A stretch of DNA of 64,000 nt from JAUWVG01 sp964633715 (GCA_964633715.1 CAZWHQ010000008.1:41516-105515), one strand, 5' to 3'; counted from the stretch's first letter, positions 52,434 to 62,726 are shown. Numbers and translations are program-made. Notes: generated by a model from the letters alone, not told the origin.

Positions 52434-54443
52434 ATGTCATCTGAAATCCTATCTCTTCTAGGAATAAAACCCTCTGTTGAGTCAAAGGATTATATCCACA
52501 ATAAAAAACCATTCCAGCTTCACACTCTTCTGACCGAACAAAGGCATCCAAAAACCATGAATTTGAGCCATGTGATAAAAGAAAATGTTTCAGAGGGTTT
52601 AAGACAGATTTTTTCCATTGATGAGGATATCTCGAGCAAATTCAAATTAATGTCCCAGAACATTACTCTTCTTACCCAGGCCGTCCATGCAGTCAGCATG
52701 GCCGTAAGAGAAAAGAAAAAAATATATATCTACGGCTGTGGTTCAACAGGCAGACTGTCAAAGCAGATGGAAAGCGCCATCTGGCGTCCATTCTGGATGA
52801 AGGTTAAAAAGCAACAATTTTGGATAAAGCTAAAATCGTCACTGCCTGAAGACATCGAAAACCGTCTCATCGGCGAAATGACCGGAGGAGACAGGGCCCT
52901 CATCAGCTCTTTGGAGGGTTTTGAAGATCTGGAACTTATGGGACAACTCCAGCTTCAAGATAGAGGTATTGAAAAAGGTGACACCGTTTTCTGTATCACA
53001 GAAGGAGGAGAAACATCATCCGTAATTGGAACGGTTTTTGCCGCACTCGATCTCTATGGATCCCTTACCGAAGAGACAATAAAAGAAGCAAAAAATCATC
53101 TCTATTTTATCTATAACAATCCCGATGAATTACTCATTCCTTTTGAAAGAAGCCGCAAAGTGCTTGAACATCCGGCAATCACAAAAATTTGCCTGGCCAC
53201 AGGTCCACAGGCTATTGCAGGATCCACGAGGATGCAGGCCACGACATCGGAGACATATGTTATGGGCCTCATCCTGGAAGCCGGGATCTATGACATCCTC
53301 AAAGACCTTTTATCCCCAAAAGAGCTGGAACAGCTTGGCTTTTCCCAGGCCCCAAAAATAATGCAGCGGCTCCTGGAGTTCAAAAAGATTCAAATACTCT
53401 TCATGTCTAAGATCGCGGATATCGCCAAATTTACAGCTTTAGAATCAGAGGTCTACAAGAACAAAGGTTTTGTCACTTATTTTGCCAAAAGAGCATTGAT
53501 CACAGTGTTTATCGATTGTACCGAGAGAAGCCCGACCTTTCATCTCTTTCCGCTCGATACCATCCAAAAAAAGAAGAGAAAATGCTGGATTCAAGTCTGG
53601 ACGGAGGCGAATGGAAGCCAGCAGGCCTGGAAAAATTTCCTGGGACGAAGCTTTAGAGGATTGGACAAAGAATTCTACAGGGAATCTTTTGAAAGAGAAA
53701 TTCACGATCCTTATCTCAAGAAAACCGCTCTAAACAGCCTGGTCAATGCTGGAAGAGACCAGGAAAAACTCTATGATTTTTCGTTCTCATTGGATAATCG
53801 TACACAAAGAGGGCCCCGGGAGGGCGACCTGGGAGTTCTTGTGTGTGTGAATGAGGAAATTGATGAACTTGCCGATCCAAATTCACAATTTCGGCAGTTT
53901 ATCAGCCTCTTTAAGGAAAAAGGAGCCAGGATCGCGCTTGTATTAGTTGGGGAAAGATCCCCAAAAGACCTAGAGTTTTTCCGGCATCAGCTTTCCCTGG
54001 AAGAGAACAAGGATGTCGTCCTTTGTTTAAGAACAGATCATGATGGAGATCCCCTGAATTTAAAACGAGAAATACTCCTTAAAATTCTCTTGAATGCCCA
54101 TTCCACCGGAGTTATGTCTATTTTGGGAAAAGTCGTAGGAAATACTATGACCAACGTCAACCCCAGCAACCTCAAACTTATCGGGCGGGCAACCCATTTG
54201 ATATTCAGCCATGTTAATGACCATGTGCCCATCACCTATGCTGAAGCCAATGCGGTGCTGTTCGATGCGATAGATTTTCTGGCAGACAGGGAGGGGCAGA
54301 CAGGTGAAGTGGAACTGTCTATCATTCGCATTCTGGAAACATTCAGAAGAAAATGTGGAATCAGCTGGGACAGCGCTCTGACCATTGCTGAAACCGAAGG
54401 ACTCGAACAGTATTTAGAAGAATACAATCCGGCACTTCAATAG
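52434..54443 (+). CDS. Double-SIS domain protein (MurQ/GKRP-like)
   Basis: 669 residues. SIS domain 1 has YIYGCGSTGRLSKQMES and STRMQATTSETYVMG, similar to MurNAc-6-phosphate etherases and glucokinase regulatory proteins. The second half (~residues 430-640) forms another SIS-like domain with LGVLVCVNEE and KVVGNTMTNVNPSNLKLIGR. MurQ is ~300 residues, so this is the double-domain type. The MurQ catalytic Glu is not clearly aligned (the local Glu sits two residues earlier), so etherase activity cannot be assumed. Followed by a sodium/solute symporter; a sugar or amino-sugar catabolic role is likely. No Shine-Dalgarno site seen. Confidence 0.8.
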   Translation: MSSEILSLLGIKPSVESKDYIHNKKPFQLHTLLTEQRHPKTMNLSHVIKENVSEGLRQIFSIDEDISSKFKLMSQNITLLTQAVHAVSMAVREKKKIYIYGCGSTGRLSKQMESAIWRPFWMKVKKQQFWIKLKSSLPEDIENRLIGEMTGGDRALISSLEGFEDLELMGQLQLQDRGIEKGDTVFCITEGGETSSVIGTVFAALDLYGSLTEETIKEAKNHLYFIYNNPDELLIPFERSRKVLEHPAITKICLATGPQAIAGSTRMQATTSETYVMGLILEAGIYDILKDLLSPKELEQLGFSQAPKIMQRLLEFKKIQILFMSKIADIAKFTALESEVYKNKGFVTYFAKRALITVFIDCTERSPTFHLFPLDTIQKKKRKCWIQVWTEANGSQQAWKNFLGRSFRGLDKEFYRESFEREIHDPYLKKTALNSLVNAGRDQEKLYDFSFSLDNRTQRGPREGDLGVLVCVNEEIDELADPNSQFRQFISLFKEKGARIALVLVGERSPKDLEFFRHQLSLEENKDVVLCLRTDHDGDPLNLKREILLKILLNAHSTGVMSILGKVVGNTMTNVNPSNLKLIGRATHLIFSHVNDHVPITYAEANAVLFDAIDFLADREGQTGEVELSIIRILETFRRKCGISWDSALTIAETEGLEQYLEEYNPALQ

Positions 54444-54452
54444 TGTTTTATG

Positions 54453-54500
54453 GAAGGATGCACATTTCCATGATTTTTTTAGAGTTCTTGAAGATGAAAA
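54453..54500. repeat. Family B end repeat, divergent copy
   Basis: GAAGGATGCACATTTCC then ATGATTT, followed by AGAGTTCTTGAAGATG, matches 52333-52376 at most positions (19 of 24 in the terminal repeat). The rest of the ~310-bp gap before the symporter gene has no gene; it carries a short TCTTCG/CGAAGA inverted repeat. Confidence 0.5.
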
Positions 54501-54754
54501 GAACACCGACGTCCACGTGTGCCTCAATTAAATGTAGAGGGAGAGGTCAACCGGCATCCCTGTCCATCTGAGGAGAATGGTGGTGCGGTGGGAGGGTCTT
54601 CGACGAAGATGGAGCAGGATGCGCCTAGGCCTCAAGTGGAAAATGAGATATGGCTTTCATCGCTTTTTTGAAATCGTTCTTCATAGCACGGAAATGGAAA
54701 TGATTTGTGAATCTTTTGTTGAATTTGTATACTCTTGACGATTGAGGCAGACAC

Positions 54755-56287
54755 TTGGGTTTTACATTTATCGATTACCTGGTCCTTCTCCTGTATTTTT
54801 GTGGAGTCGCCTTTTTCGGTATTATTCTGTCCGGACGACAAAAGAACACTTCAGATTATTTCCTGGGAGGACATCAGATTCCATGGTGGGCCGTGCTGTT
54901 TTCGGTTGTGGCCACAGAGACAAGCACGTTGACTTTTATCAGCATCCCGGCAGTGGCTTACGGAGGAAACTTGACCTTCCTGCAGATTGTATTCGGTTAC
55001 ATCTTGGGCCGGACAGTTGTCAGCTTCCTGTTTCTTCCAAAATACCATCAAGGACAACTTTTTACCGCCTACCAGTTCCTTGACCAGCGGTTCGGCAGCA
55101 AAATGCGCAGCATCACCAGCACGACTTTTATGGTCACGAGGCTGCTGGCCGATGGAGTGCGTCTCTTTGCCTCGGCCATCCCGATCGCTATCATCTTCAG
55201 GCTAGCAGGAACACGGATTTCTGACCTGAATATCTATTTGATTTCGATTTTGATGATTTCCACAGTGACAGTCATATATACTTTTTTAGGTGGGATTAAG
55301 GCCGTGGTATGGATGGACGTTATACAGATGGGAGTTTACATTGGAGGCGCTCTGCTCGCTGTTTGGATTTTGCTCTCCCGTTTGTCCCCAGACCTCTCCA
55401 GTGTGGCCGGCATGGCAAGGGAGGCAGGGAAACTCAAGTTTATCGATTTCGGATGGGGGATGAACTTTAAGAATTTTATAACTCAACCTTACACTTTTCT
55501 TACAGCTCTCTTTGGAGGCGCCGTTTTCTCCATAGCCTCACACGGCACCGACCAGCTCATTGTCCAAAGGCTGCTCACCACAAAAAATCTACGGTCCAGC
55601 CAAAAAGCTCTTATTGGAAGTGGACTCGTCGTATTCCTTCAGTTCGCTCTTTTTATGTTTATTGGACTTCTGCTCTTTGGATTCTACAGCGGTTTAACAC
55701 CTGGCCAACTTGGACTGGCCACGGCAGATGAAATCTTTGCCAAATTTATTGTTGAAGAAATCCCAGCAGGACTATCTGGACTGATTATAGCGGCCATTCT
55801 GGCTGCTGCCATGAGTACACTGTCCTCATCTATCAACTCGCTGGCTTCATCGACAACCTTGGATATCTATAAGCCCTATTGGGGGAAAACCAGTTCTCCG
55901 GAAAAGGACCTGAAAATATCCCGGAAAATCACCATTTTTTGGGGTATTGTGATTACAGGATCCGCTTTTTTCTTCGCCGCTCTTCAACTGAATTCCACAG
56001 GAGAACGCCCGGCAGTAGTGGAATTGGGATTGAGTATCGCATCCTACACCTACGGGGGTCTGTTGGGGGTATTTTTATTGGGCGTCCTCTCTCGAAAAAT
56101 AAGACAGACTGATGCACTTTTTGGCTTTTTTTCAGGGCTGACGGCACTCCTTTTTCTGGTGAAGGGACCAATTCAAAACCTTCTTCCGGGCCAGGGATTA
56201 AATTTAGCCTGGCCGCTGTATACGGTCGTGGGAGCGGCAATCGTTATCCTTGTCGGCAACCTTTCCTCTTGGTTTCGGAATCCCTGA
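54755..56287 (+). CDS. Sodium:solute symporter (SSS family)
   Basis: 510 residues, about 13 transmembrane helices. Start (TTG with GAGG seven bases upstream) gives MGFTFIDYLVLLLYFCGVAF. Family features include SDYFLGGHQIPWWAVLFS, the sodium-binding ETSTLTF region, LIIAAILAAAMSTLSSSINS and SSTTLDIYKPY. Substrate class is probably sugar or sugar acid; the upstream SIS protein supports an (amino)sugar. Inner membrane. Confidence 0.92.
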   Translation: MGFTFIDYLVLLLYFCGVAFFGIILSGRQKNTSDYFLGGHQIPWWAVLFSVVATETSTLTFISIPAVAYGGNLTFLQIVFGYILGRTVVSFLFLPKYHQGQLFTAYQFLDQRFGSKMRSITSTTFMVTRLLADGVRLFASAIPIAIIFRLAGTRISDLNIYLISILMISTVTVIYTFLGGIKAVVWMDVIQMGVYIGGALLAVWILLSRLSPDLSSVAGMAREAGKLKFIDFGWGMNFKNFITQPYTFLTALFGGAVFSIASHGTDQLIVQRLLTTKNLRSSQKALIGSGLVVFLQFALFMFIGLLLFGFYSGLTPGQLGLATADEIFAKFIVEEIPAGLSGLIIAAILAAAMSTLSSSINSLASSTTLDIYKPYWGKTSSPEKDLKISRKITIFWGIVITGSAFFFAALQLNSTGERPAVVELGLSIASYTYGGLLGVFLLGVLSRKIRQTDALFGFFSGLTALLFLVKGPIQNLLPGQGLNLAWPLYTVVGAAIVILVGNLSSWFRNP

Positions 56288-56387
56288 TCCATTCTCAAAC
56301 CTTTTTTTTATATCCATGGCAAATTTTTTCAAAAAAAAGACAACTATTTATACAAGAATCCAGTATATATACATAGAGGTTAAATTT

Positions 56388-56717
56388 ATGAATGAAATGA
56401 ACCTACTCAGCAGATGGGAAGAGATTTACCTACTCTCTATTTTGGAACTCGACGATAACGCCTATGGAGTCTCCATAAAAAAAATGGTGTCAAAAAAAAC
56501 CGGGAAAGTGCTGTCGTATGGAGGATTGTACTTTTCTCTTGGACAACTCGTCAAAAAAGGTTTTGTTGAAAAAAAAGCCGGTGAACCGACCAGCAAAAGA
56601 GGTGGACGGCGGAAATATTACTACACACTCACAGAGGAAGGAAAAGAGGCTCTCCAGGCAACATATGAACACCAAAAATCTCTGTGGAAGGGAAAAGCTG
56701 CCCCCATTTCAGACTGA
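56388..56717 (+). CDS. PadR-family transcriptional regulator
   Basis: 109 residues, winged helix with WEEIYLLSILELDDNAYGVS, YGGLYFSLGQLVKKGFVEKK and GRRKYYYTLTEEGKEAL. AGAGG before ATG. An AT-rich region with TATATATAC just upstream may hold its operator. Its TGA overlaps the ATG of the permease (TGATG), a standard PadR plus MacB-like permease pairing; it probably represses this operon. Confidence 0.92.
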   Translation: MNEMNLLSRWEEIYLLSILELDDNAYGVSIKKMVSKKTGKVLSYGGLYFSLGQLVKKGFVEKKAGEPTSKRGGRRKYYYTLTEEGKEALQATYEHQKSLWKGKAAPISD

Positions 56718-59269
56718 TGAGAACTTTTTTGAGTTCTAGAAAATCCGCCCCCCCAAAATTCGCGGTCTGGTTATTCCAACACCTCGCCAATCCAGATGAC
56801 TCGATCTGCCTCCTAGGAGATTCAGAAGAGGAATATCTGGATGTCATCCGAGAGAAAGGAAGATTTAAAGCAGAGTGTTGGTACTGGCTGCAGGTTCTGA
56901 TATCCCTGCCTTCATTTTTTAAATCCTATCTCTATTGGAGTGTCATTATGATTAAAAACTATCTTAAAATCGCATTAAGAACAATCAAGAAACACAAGGT
57001 GTATTCTTTCATCAACATCGCTGGCCTGGCCGTTGGAATAACCTGCTGTGTGTTCATTCTGTTATGGGTACAAGATGAACTCAGCTATGACAGATTTCAT
57101 GAGAACTCTAAGGATATCTACCGAACGGTTCTTAGCGTTCAAGACAATTGGTGGACGTCCAGTCCCTGGGCCCTCGGTCCAACTCTCAAGAAAGATTTTC
57201 CGGAAATCCGAACGTTCACAAGATATGGAGAGATCCAGCGACTGATCAAGTACGAGGACAAAAGCTATAATGAAAACATAGCCTTTGCTGACCCAGAATT
57301 TTTTGACATGTTCACGTTTCCCTTTGTCAACGCCAGGCCAGAGCCTGTCTTCCCCACCCTCCACTCAATTGTAATGACTGAAAAAACAGCCAGGAAATAT
57401 TTTGGAAATGAGAATCCTATCGGAAAGATTATAAATTTCAATGACCAAATTGAATTGACTGTGACCGGTCTCATAGAAGAAGTCCCCGCCAATTCTCACA
57501 TGCAGTTTGATGTGGTCATACCTGTTCTCCTCTTTGGCGAACAGATCAACACCGAATGGTCTATTGAATCCCGGTGTTATGTTCACTTGCAGGAGAACAT
57601 TGATCTTGAATCCTTTCGAGAAAAAATATCTGGAATTGTCATGAAATATGACCAGAGGACAGACCAGACCATTATCCTGGACCTCCAACCCCTATCCAGG
57701 ATCCATCTCTATTCCCTAAGAGGTGGAGGCAATATCATCTATATCTATATTTTCTCTTTTATAGCCGTCATCATCCTGCTCATCGCATGCATAAACTTCA
57801 TGAACCTGTCTACAGCCCGGGGAGGCGCACGGGCCAAAGAGGTCGGGATGCGAAAATTGGTCGGAGCCAGACGCTCGCATGTCATCAAACAGTTTTATGG
57901 TGAATCACTTCTTCTAGCTGCTATTGCTCTGGCTGTGGCCATCGGGCTTGTCTTTCTCTTCCTGCCTAGTTTCAACAAACTGTCTCAGAAAACTCTTTCC
58001 TTTAATATAGGAGACAATCTGACTATGCTTCTGGGATTGATTATCATCACACTGTTTACGGGAATCGTCTCCGGCAGCTACCCCGCTCTTTTAATCTCCA
58101 GTTTTCATCCTGCCAAAGTCATCAAAGGTGGTCTTTCTGCAGGTTCGAGCAGATCCACTTTGAGAAAAGTTCTGGTTGTCTGCCAGTTCACTATCGCCAT
58201 CGTGCTTATCATAGGTACTCTGGTTGTCTATAAACAGCTCCATTATATACGGAACCAGGATTTAGGATTTAGCAGAGATCAAGTTCTTTCCCTTTATATG
58301 AGCCAGTCCATCCGCCACTCCTATCCATCAATCAAAGAGGATTTCCTCCAGCTTCCCTCAGTTCTACAGGTTACGGCCGCATCAAACCAGCCAACTCAGG
58401 TTGGAAACATCAATCCCGTCTACTGGGAAGGCAGAGGACCTGAACAGTATGAAACATGGAATTTTGTGTCCACTGATTTTGACTACATCAAAACTTTTGA
58501 AATGGAGATTGTAGCAGGTAGAGATTTCTCGCGGGAGTTTGAGACAGACCGGCAGAACTATATCATCAACGAAGAAGGCGCCAAACGTATAGGAATCGAA
58601 GATCCGATAGGAAAACTCTTCTCCATCTGGCAATATGAAGGGCAAATTATTGGAGTTGTCAAAAACTTCCATATGACATCACTCCATAACGAAATCCAAC
58701 CCGTAGTCATCACACTTTCCGACAATTGGCCGGCCAGTTTTCTTTTTATAAAGATCAGGCCGGAAAATATCCAGTCCACAATCAAAGATTTGGAAAAATC
58801 CTGGAAAAAGTTCGTTCCGAATTTTCCATTTGAGTTTCAATTCCTGGATGAATCCTTTGAAGCTCAGTACAGAACGGACCAGAGGACGGGATCTCTCTTT
58901 AAGACTTTTGCTTTTCTTGCAATTTTCATTTCTTGTATGGGCATTTTCGGGCTAGCCGCTTTTATGGCTGAACGAAGAACCAAAGAGATCGGTGTTCGGA
59001 AGATTCTAGGAGCCTCAATTCCCAATATCATGAGGCTCATCTCCAAAGAGTTTATGATCCTTTTAACTATTTCTAATGTGATCGCCTGGCCTGCTGCCTT
59101 TTTCCTAGCCAAAGGGATGCTGAACAATTATGCCTACAGGACAAACATCGGTCTCTGGGTGTTTCTTATAGCCGGAGTTTTGGCCTTCACGATTGCTTTA
59201 TTCACTGTCAGTTTTCAGGCCTTCAAAGCCGCTCGTACTGATCCCGCTAAAGCACTCCGATACGAATAA
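56717..59269 (+). CDS. MacB/FtsX-type ABC transporter permease with prefix domain
   Basis: 850 residues. Residues ~10-75 are the permease prefix domain (PPKFAVWLFQHLANPDDSIC, EEEYLDVIREKGRFKAECWY). Then a first helix (NIAGLAVGITCCVFILLWVQ), MacB_PCD-like periplasmic domain, FtsX block 1 (ARGGARAKEVGMRKLVGARR), second periplasmic domain, FtsX block 2 (AERRTKEIGVRKILGASIPN), ending DPAKALRYE. Complete, unlike the paralogue at 32-34 kb. No ATPase gene is adjacent. Probably exports lipoproteins, peptides or other envelope stressors. Confidence 0.92.
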   Translation: MRTFLSSRKSAPPKFAVWLFQHLANPDDSICLLGDSEEEYLDVIREKGRFKAECWYWLQVLISLPSFFKSYLYWSVIMIKNYLKIALRTIKKHKVYSFINIAGLAVGITCCVFILLWVQDELSYDRFHENSKDIYRTVLSVQDNWWTSSPWALGPTLKKDFPEIRTFTRYGEIQRLIKYEDKSYNENIAFADPEFFDMFTFPFVNARPEPVFPTLHSIVMTEKTARKYFGNENPIGKIINFNDQIELTVTGLIEEVPANSHMQFDVVIPVLLFGEQINTEWSIESRCYVHLQENIDLESFREKISGIVMKYDQRTDQTIILDLQPLSRIHLYSLRGGGNIIYIYIFSFIAVIILLIACINFMNLSTARGGARAKEVGMRKLVGARRSHVIKQFYGESLLLAAIALAVAIGLVFLFLPSFNKLSQKTLSFNIGDNLTMLLGLIIITLFTGIVSGSYPALLISSFHPAKVIKGGLSAGSSRSTLRKVLVVCQFTIAIVLIIGTLVVYKQLHYIRNQDLGFSRDQVLSLYMSQSIRHSYPSIKEDFLQLPSVLQVTAASNQPTQVGNINPVYWEGRGPEQYETWNFVSTDFDYIKTFEMEIVAGRDFSREFETDRQNYIINEEGAKRIGIEDPIGKLFSIWQYEGQIIGVVKNFHMTSLHNEIQPVVITLSDNWPASFLFIKIRPENIQSTIKDLEKSWKKFVPNFPFEFQFLDESFEAQYRTDQRTGSLFKTFAFLAIFISCMGIFGLAAFMAERRTKEIGVRKILGASIPNIMRLISKEFMILLTISNVIAWPAAFFLAKGMLNNYAYRTNIGLWVFLIAGVLAFTIALFTVSFQAFKAARTDPAKALRYE

Positions 59270-59289
59270 TGGAGAGAGTTTCTCACCAA

Positions 59290-60000
59290 TCAAAGAGCCG
59301 GATCAATTAAGGCTGAAATTTGATTGTAGATATGGACGTTTAGATCTTCCTTTGATAATTTTTCAATTTTTTCAGGTGAAACGGCTTTTCCGAACCTTAT
59401 GGCGATTGGTCTTGGCTGAATCACCCATGAACCTTTGTTTTTAAGTTGAAAAAGTCCAGAAAGGCCAATTGGGATTATAGGGACTTTGGCTTGTTTAGCA
59501 AGATGAAAGGGAAGCTTTTTAAAGGGACGGAGCCGTCCATCGAGCGTCCGGTGCCCCTCAGGAAGAATGGCTATAGATTTTCCCTTCTTGAGGACATGTT
59601 CTGTTCTTTTTATGCTCCGGATGGACGCATGGATATTTTTTCTATCAATGGGGATATTGCCCAACCGGCGGATCGCCCAGCCATAGACTGGCCACTTAAA
59701 CTGACGTAAAGCTTCAACTGCCCGGACAAAAGTAGGGATATATGCAGCCAAAAGCGGAATGTCAAAGAGACTAACATGGTTGGCCATAAAAAGGTAGGTC
59801 TGGTTTGGATCCACATTCTCCTCTCCTTCAACACTCACCTTTACAAAAATGATCTTAAACAGCAGCTTAAAACTAATTTTTAAAAAGGGATCAATTGTCT
59901 CTGACTTGAGAAAAAAAGTCAGGACTATAGTGATAAAACAAAGACAGACAAAATAAAGTCCCCCTACGATCCAGATATAAAGAGAGACAAAATATTTCAT
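59290..60000 (-). CDS. plsC: 1-acylglycerol-3-phosphate acyltransferase (PlsC-like)
   Basis: 236 residues, N-terminal hydrophobic helix, then the HX4D motif NHVSLFD (H75, D80) and the EGHR block at ~148-151 (usually EGTRS). It acylates lysophosphatidate in phospholipid synthesis. Start overlaps the stop of the lipid kinase gene (ATGA). Confidence 0.9.
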   Translation of the reverse strand: MKYFVSLYIWIVGGLYFVCLCFITIVLTFFLKSETIDPFLKISFKLLFKIIFVKVSVEGEENVDPNQTYLFMANHVSLFDIPLLAAYIPTFVRAVEALRQFKWPVYGWAIRRLGNIPIDRKNIHASIRSIKRTEHVLKKGKSIAILPEGHRTLDGRLRPFKKLPFHLAKQAKVPIIPIGLSGLFQLKNKGSWVIQPRPIAIRFGKAVSPEKIEKLSKEDLNVHIYNQISALIDPAL

Positions 60001-60887
60001 TTCCAGAAAACGGGAACATCTTGATGAAAACAGTCTACTGAGATCGGAGTGATGCCGACGAGTTCGCCGTCAGGAGCTAAAACTTTGGGTATATCTGTTT
60101 TGATCTTGATATTTTTTGCCTTGAACTGCTCAACTTCCTCAAATTGAAGATGTTCTCCAGTGAAGATTTTTGGAAAACACTTGATCAGCCTTCGTCTTGT
60201 GATCTTGCCCAGTAGGGTCACATCCAGCAATCCATCGTCGATCTCAGCATTCGGAGCCATTAAAAAATTGGCCGTGTACCGCGTGTTGGAAATCTCGACA
60301 AAAATATTTTCTCTTTCTATGGTTTTGCCGTCGGCCTCCATCGTCAATTGAAAGGTTTTAAGAAAGGCGGTTTGATAGAGAACCCCATATGTATAGGATA
60401 TATTGCCAAAAATTTTTAGCTTGTGAGCCGTCTTTCCGACATCGGCGACAAATCCAAGGCCCAAAATATTGAGAAAGTAATATTCCTGACCATGCGTCCG
60501 GAAAACACCAACATCAACATGTCTTGGTTTTTCCATAGCGATGATGTCGACGGCCTCCTCCCAGCGTGATGAATGGAGTTCGAGATCTCTGGCAAACGCA
60601 TTTCCGGTTCCAACCGGAACAATCCCCATCGGGATCGTTTTTTTGGCCGGATTCTGATAGTAGCCGTTGATCACTTCGAAAAGAGTGCCATCCCCTCCTG
60701 CAGCCACGACGCCATCATACAAAGAGAAATCCGATTCACGGACAATATCTACGGCATGTTCGGGATAATCAGTCAACCTCAGATCAAATGATATGTTTTT
60801 CTCACTAAATTTAGATTCCACATCAGGGAGGATTTTTTTTGCCCGCTTGTGGCCGGCTTTAGTATTGTAAACGAGTAAAACTTTCAT
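59997..60887 (-). CDS. Diacylglycerol/lipid kinase (YegS/DgkB family)
   Basis: 296 residues. GGDGT at 64-68 in the ATP site, NTKAGHKRA at the start, VPVGTGNAFARDL next, and the C-terminal DGELVGITPI. Phosphorylates diacylglycerol or a related lipid. Co-transcribed with the acyltransferase, a typical lipid recycling pair. Confidence 0.9.
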   Translation of the reverse strand: MKVLLVYNTKAGHKRAKKILPDVESKFSEKNISFDLRLTDYPEHAVDIVRESDFSLYDGVVAAGGDGTLFEVINGYYQNPAKKTIPMGIVPVGTGNAFARDLELHSSRWEEAVDIIAMEKPRHVDVGVFRTHGQEYYFLNILGLGFVADVGKTAHKLKIFGNISYTYGVLYQTAFLKTFQLTMEADGKTIERENIFVEISNTRYTANFLMAPNAEIDDGLLDVTLLGKITRRRLIKCFPKIFTGEHLQFEEVEQFKAKNIKIKTDIPKVLAPDGELVGITPISVDCFHQDVPVFWK

Positions 60888-60968
60888 TGTGCCCCTTATC
60901 CAACCATTTTGAACGTTTTTGTGTCAAGACAATCCATCTCTTGTTTTAAAAAGAAAATTCTAGGATAT

Positions 60969-61226
60969 TTATCGCAACTTCAAAATATGAGTTTTGTAGC
61001 ACTTGGAACACCAAGGCTTTCCCTGTTCATAAACAGGAGGTCCTTTTAGAGTTCGGTGACAGCCAGTACAGGAAGCAAATCTCCACCCTGATGTTTTTCT
61101 TCTCTCCATTTGTGATTTTTTTGAAGCCTCTTTTTTCCTTTTAATGTTTTCGTCGATCCATTTCTTTGCCTTTTTATAGATCGATCCCCCAAAGAAGATG
61201 GCTATGAGTTCTAATAAAATATCCAA
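60969..61226 (-). CDS. Small protein with LIM-like zinc site
   Basis: 85 residues. A hydrophobic N-terminal helix, a very basic middle (IKRKKEASKKSQMERRKTS), then CTGCHRTLKGPPVYEQGKPW and CSKCY, a LIM-like half-domain (CxxC ... CxxC). Membrane-attached zinc protein of unknown role. Confidence 0.65.
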   Translation of the reverse strand: MDILLELIAIFFGGSIYKKAKKWIDENIKRKKEASKKSQMERRKTSGWRFASCTGCHRTLKGPPVYEQGKPWCSKCYKTHILKLR

Positions 61227-61388
61227 TATTTTGCTTTCTTATTATACTAGCTCTATCTCTATCAAAACATTCGGCTGTTTTCAATCAGAAAATGAGTTCC
61301 CTCTGTAAAACTTGACAGGTCTTTTCTCCATACGTTATAAATTCCTTTAGCTTTATACAAATGAAATTTTTTCATAAAAGGAATAATC

Positions 61389-62726
61389 ATGAAAACATTC
61401 GAATCTATTGCCCTTGGTATCCCGAATCTACTATTGCCCAAAGCAGGACATGACCTGTCCAAGTGGGCTGTCATCGCCTGCGACCAGTTCACGTCTGATA
61501 AGGAATACTGGAGAAAGGTCAATGAATTAGTTGGCAATGCCCCCTCCGCCCTACACCTCATATTTCCCGAAGTCTATCTGGGGGAAGAAGATGCCGAGAC
61601 AAGAATCGCCCGCATTAGAGGACACATGCAAAAATACCTGGAAGAAAACATCTTTGAAGAGAGAGATGGCCTTGTGTATGTCGAACGTCAAACCGGTTCG
61701 CACACACGAAAGGGGCTTGTCACATGCCTAGATCTGGATCAATATGATTTTAACAAAGGCGCAACAAGTCTGATCCGCGCCACAGAAGGAACCATTATAG
61801 ACAGGCTGCCTCCACGGGTTAAAATCCGGGAAGGTGCACCTCTGGAAATCCCCCATATTATGGTGTTGATCGATGATCCGGACAATACTGTATTAGGTCC
61901 GATCACAGAAAATAAAGAGAGGTTGGAAAAACTCTATGACATCGAACTCATGATGGGCTCTGGACATCTAAGTGGATTCCGGGTGATAGATTCCAGTCAA
62001 GAAGAAGGCATTGTCAATGCCCTTAAAGCCCTGGCCGACCCAACTGCTTTTGCAGAAAAATACGGTTTGCCTTCTGATACTCCAGTCATCCTCTATGCCA
62101 TGGGGGACGGAAACCACTCATTCGCTACGGCTAAAACCATTTGGGAAAAAACTAAGGAAAATGCAGAGGATAAAATCGCTGTTATGAATTCACCTCTGCG
62201 CTTCGGTCTTGTTGAACTGGTCAACCTCCATGATGAGGCGCTCATATTCGAACCAATCCATAGAGTTTTGTTCAAACTGTCTCAGGATCGAAAGGCCTTA
62301 GAAGAGATGAAAAGATACTATCCAAACCAATGCCGCCTAGTTAATGTGGATTCCCTCGAAGAAATGCTGGCTGCCGTTGATGAGCAAAAAGGAAGCCCTC
62401 ATAAAATCGGCGTGGTCTCTCCATCTGGATTTACTGTCTTAGAAGTGTCCAATCCAGAGGCCAACCTCCCAGCAGCCACACTTCAGAATTTCCTTAACAC
62501 CTTTATGGAGAATGGAGGAGCTAAGGAAGTCGACTATATTCATGGAACAGATTCACTCGTCAAGCTCGGAGAGAAGCAAGGCAACATCGGATTTTACTTA
62601 CCGGCAATGGATAAATTTTCACTATTTAAATCAGTGATTCTGGATGGAGCCACACCCCGGAAGACTTTCTCCCTTGGTGAAGCATCGGAAAAACGCTTCT
62701 ATATGGAAGCCCGAAAGCTCTTTTAA
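61389..62726 (+). CDS. DUF1015-family protein
   Basis: 445 residues. DUF1015 features such as SKWAVIACDQFTSDKEYW, the GDGNHSFATAK motif (YAMGDGNHSFATAKTIWEKT) and the C-terminal GNIGFYLPAMDKFSLFK. The family is widespread and uncharacterised; it is often near serine metabolism genes. Here it is alone. Cytoplasmic. Confidence 0.9.
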   Translation: MKTFESIALGIPNLLLPKAGHDLSKWAVIACDQFTSDKEYWRKVNELVGNAPSALHLIFPEVYLGEEDAETRIARIRGHMQKYLEENIFEERDGLVYVERQTGSHTRKGLVTCLDLDQYDFNKGATSLIRATEGTIIDRLPPRVKIREGAPLEIPHIMVLIDDPDNTVLGPITENKERLEKLYDIELMMGSGHLSGFRVIDSSQEEGIVNALKALADPTAFAEKYGLPSDTPVILYAMGDGNHSFATAKTIWEKTKENAEDKIAVMNSPLRFGLVELVNLHDEALIFEPIHRVLFKLSQDRKALEEMKRYYPNQCRLVNVDSLEEMLAAVDEQKGSPHKIGVVSPSGFTVLEVSNPEANLPAATLQNFLNTFMENGGAKEVDYIHGTDSLVKLGEKQGNIGFYLPAMDKFSLFKSVILDGATPRKTFSLGEASEKRFYMEARKLF

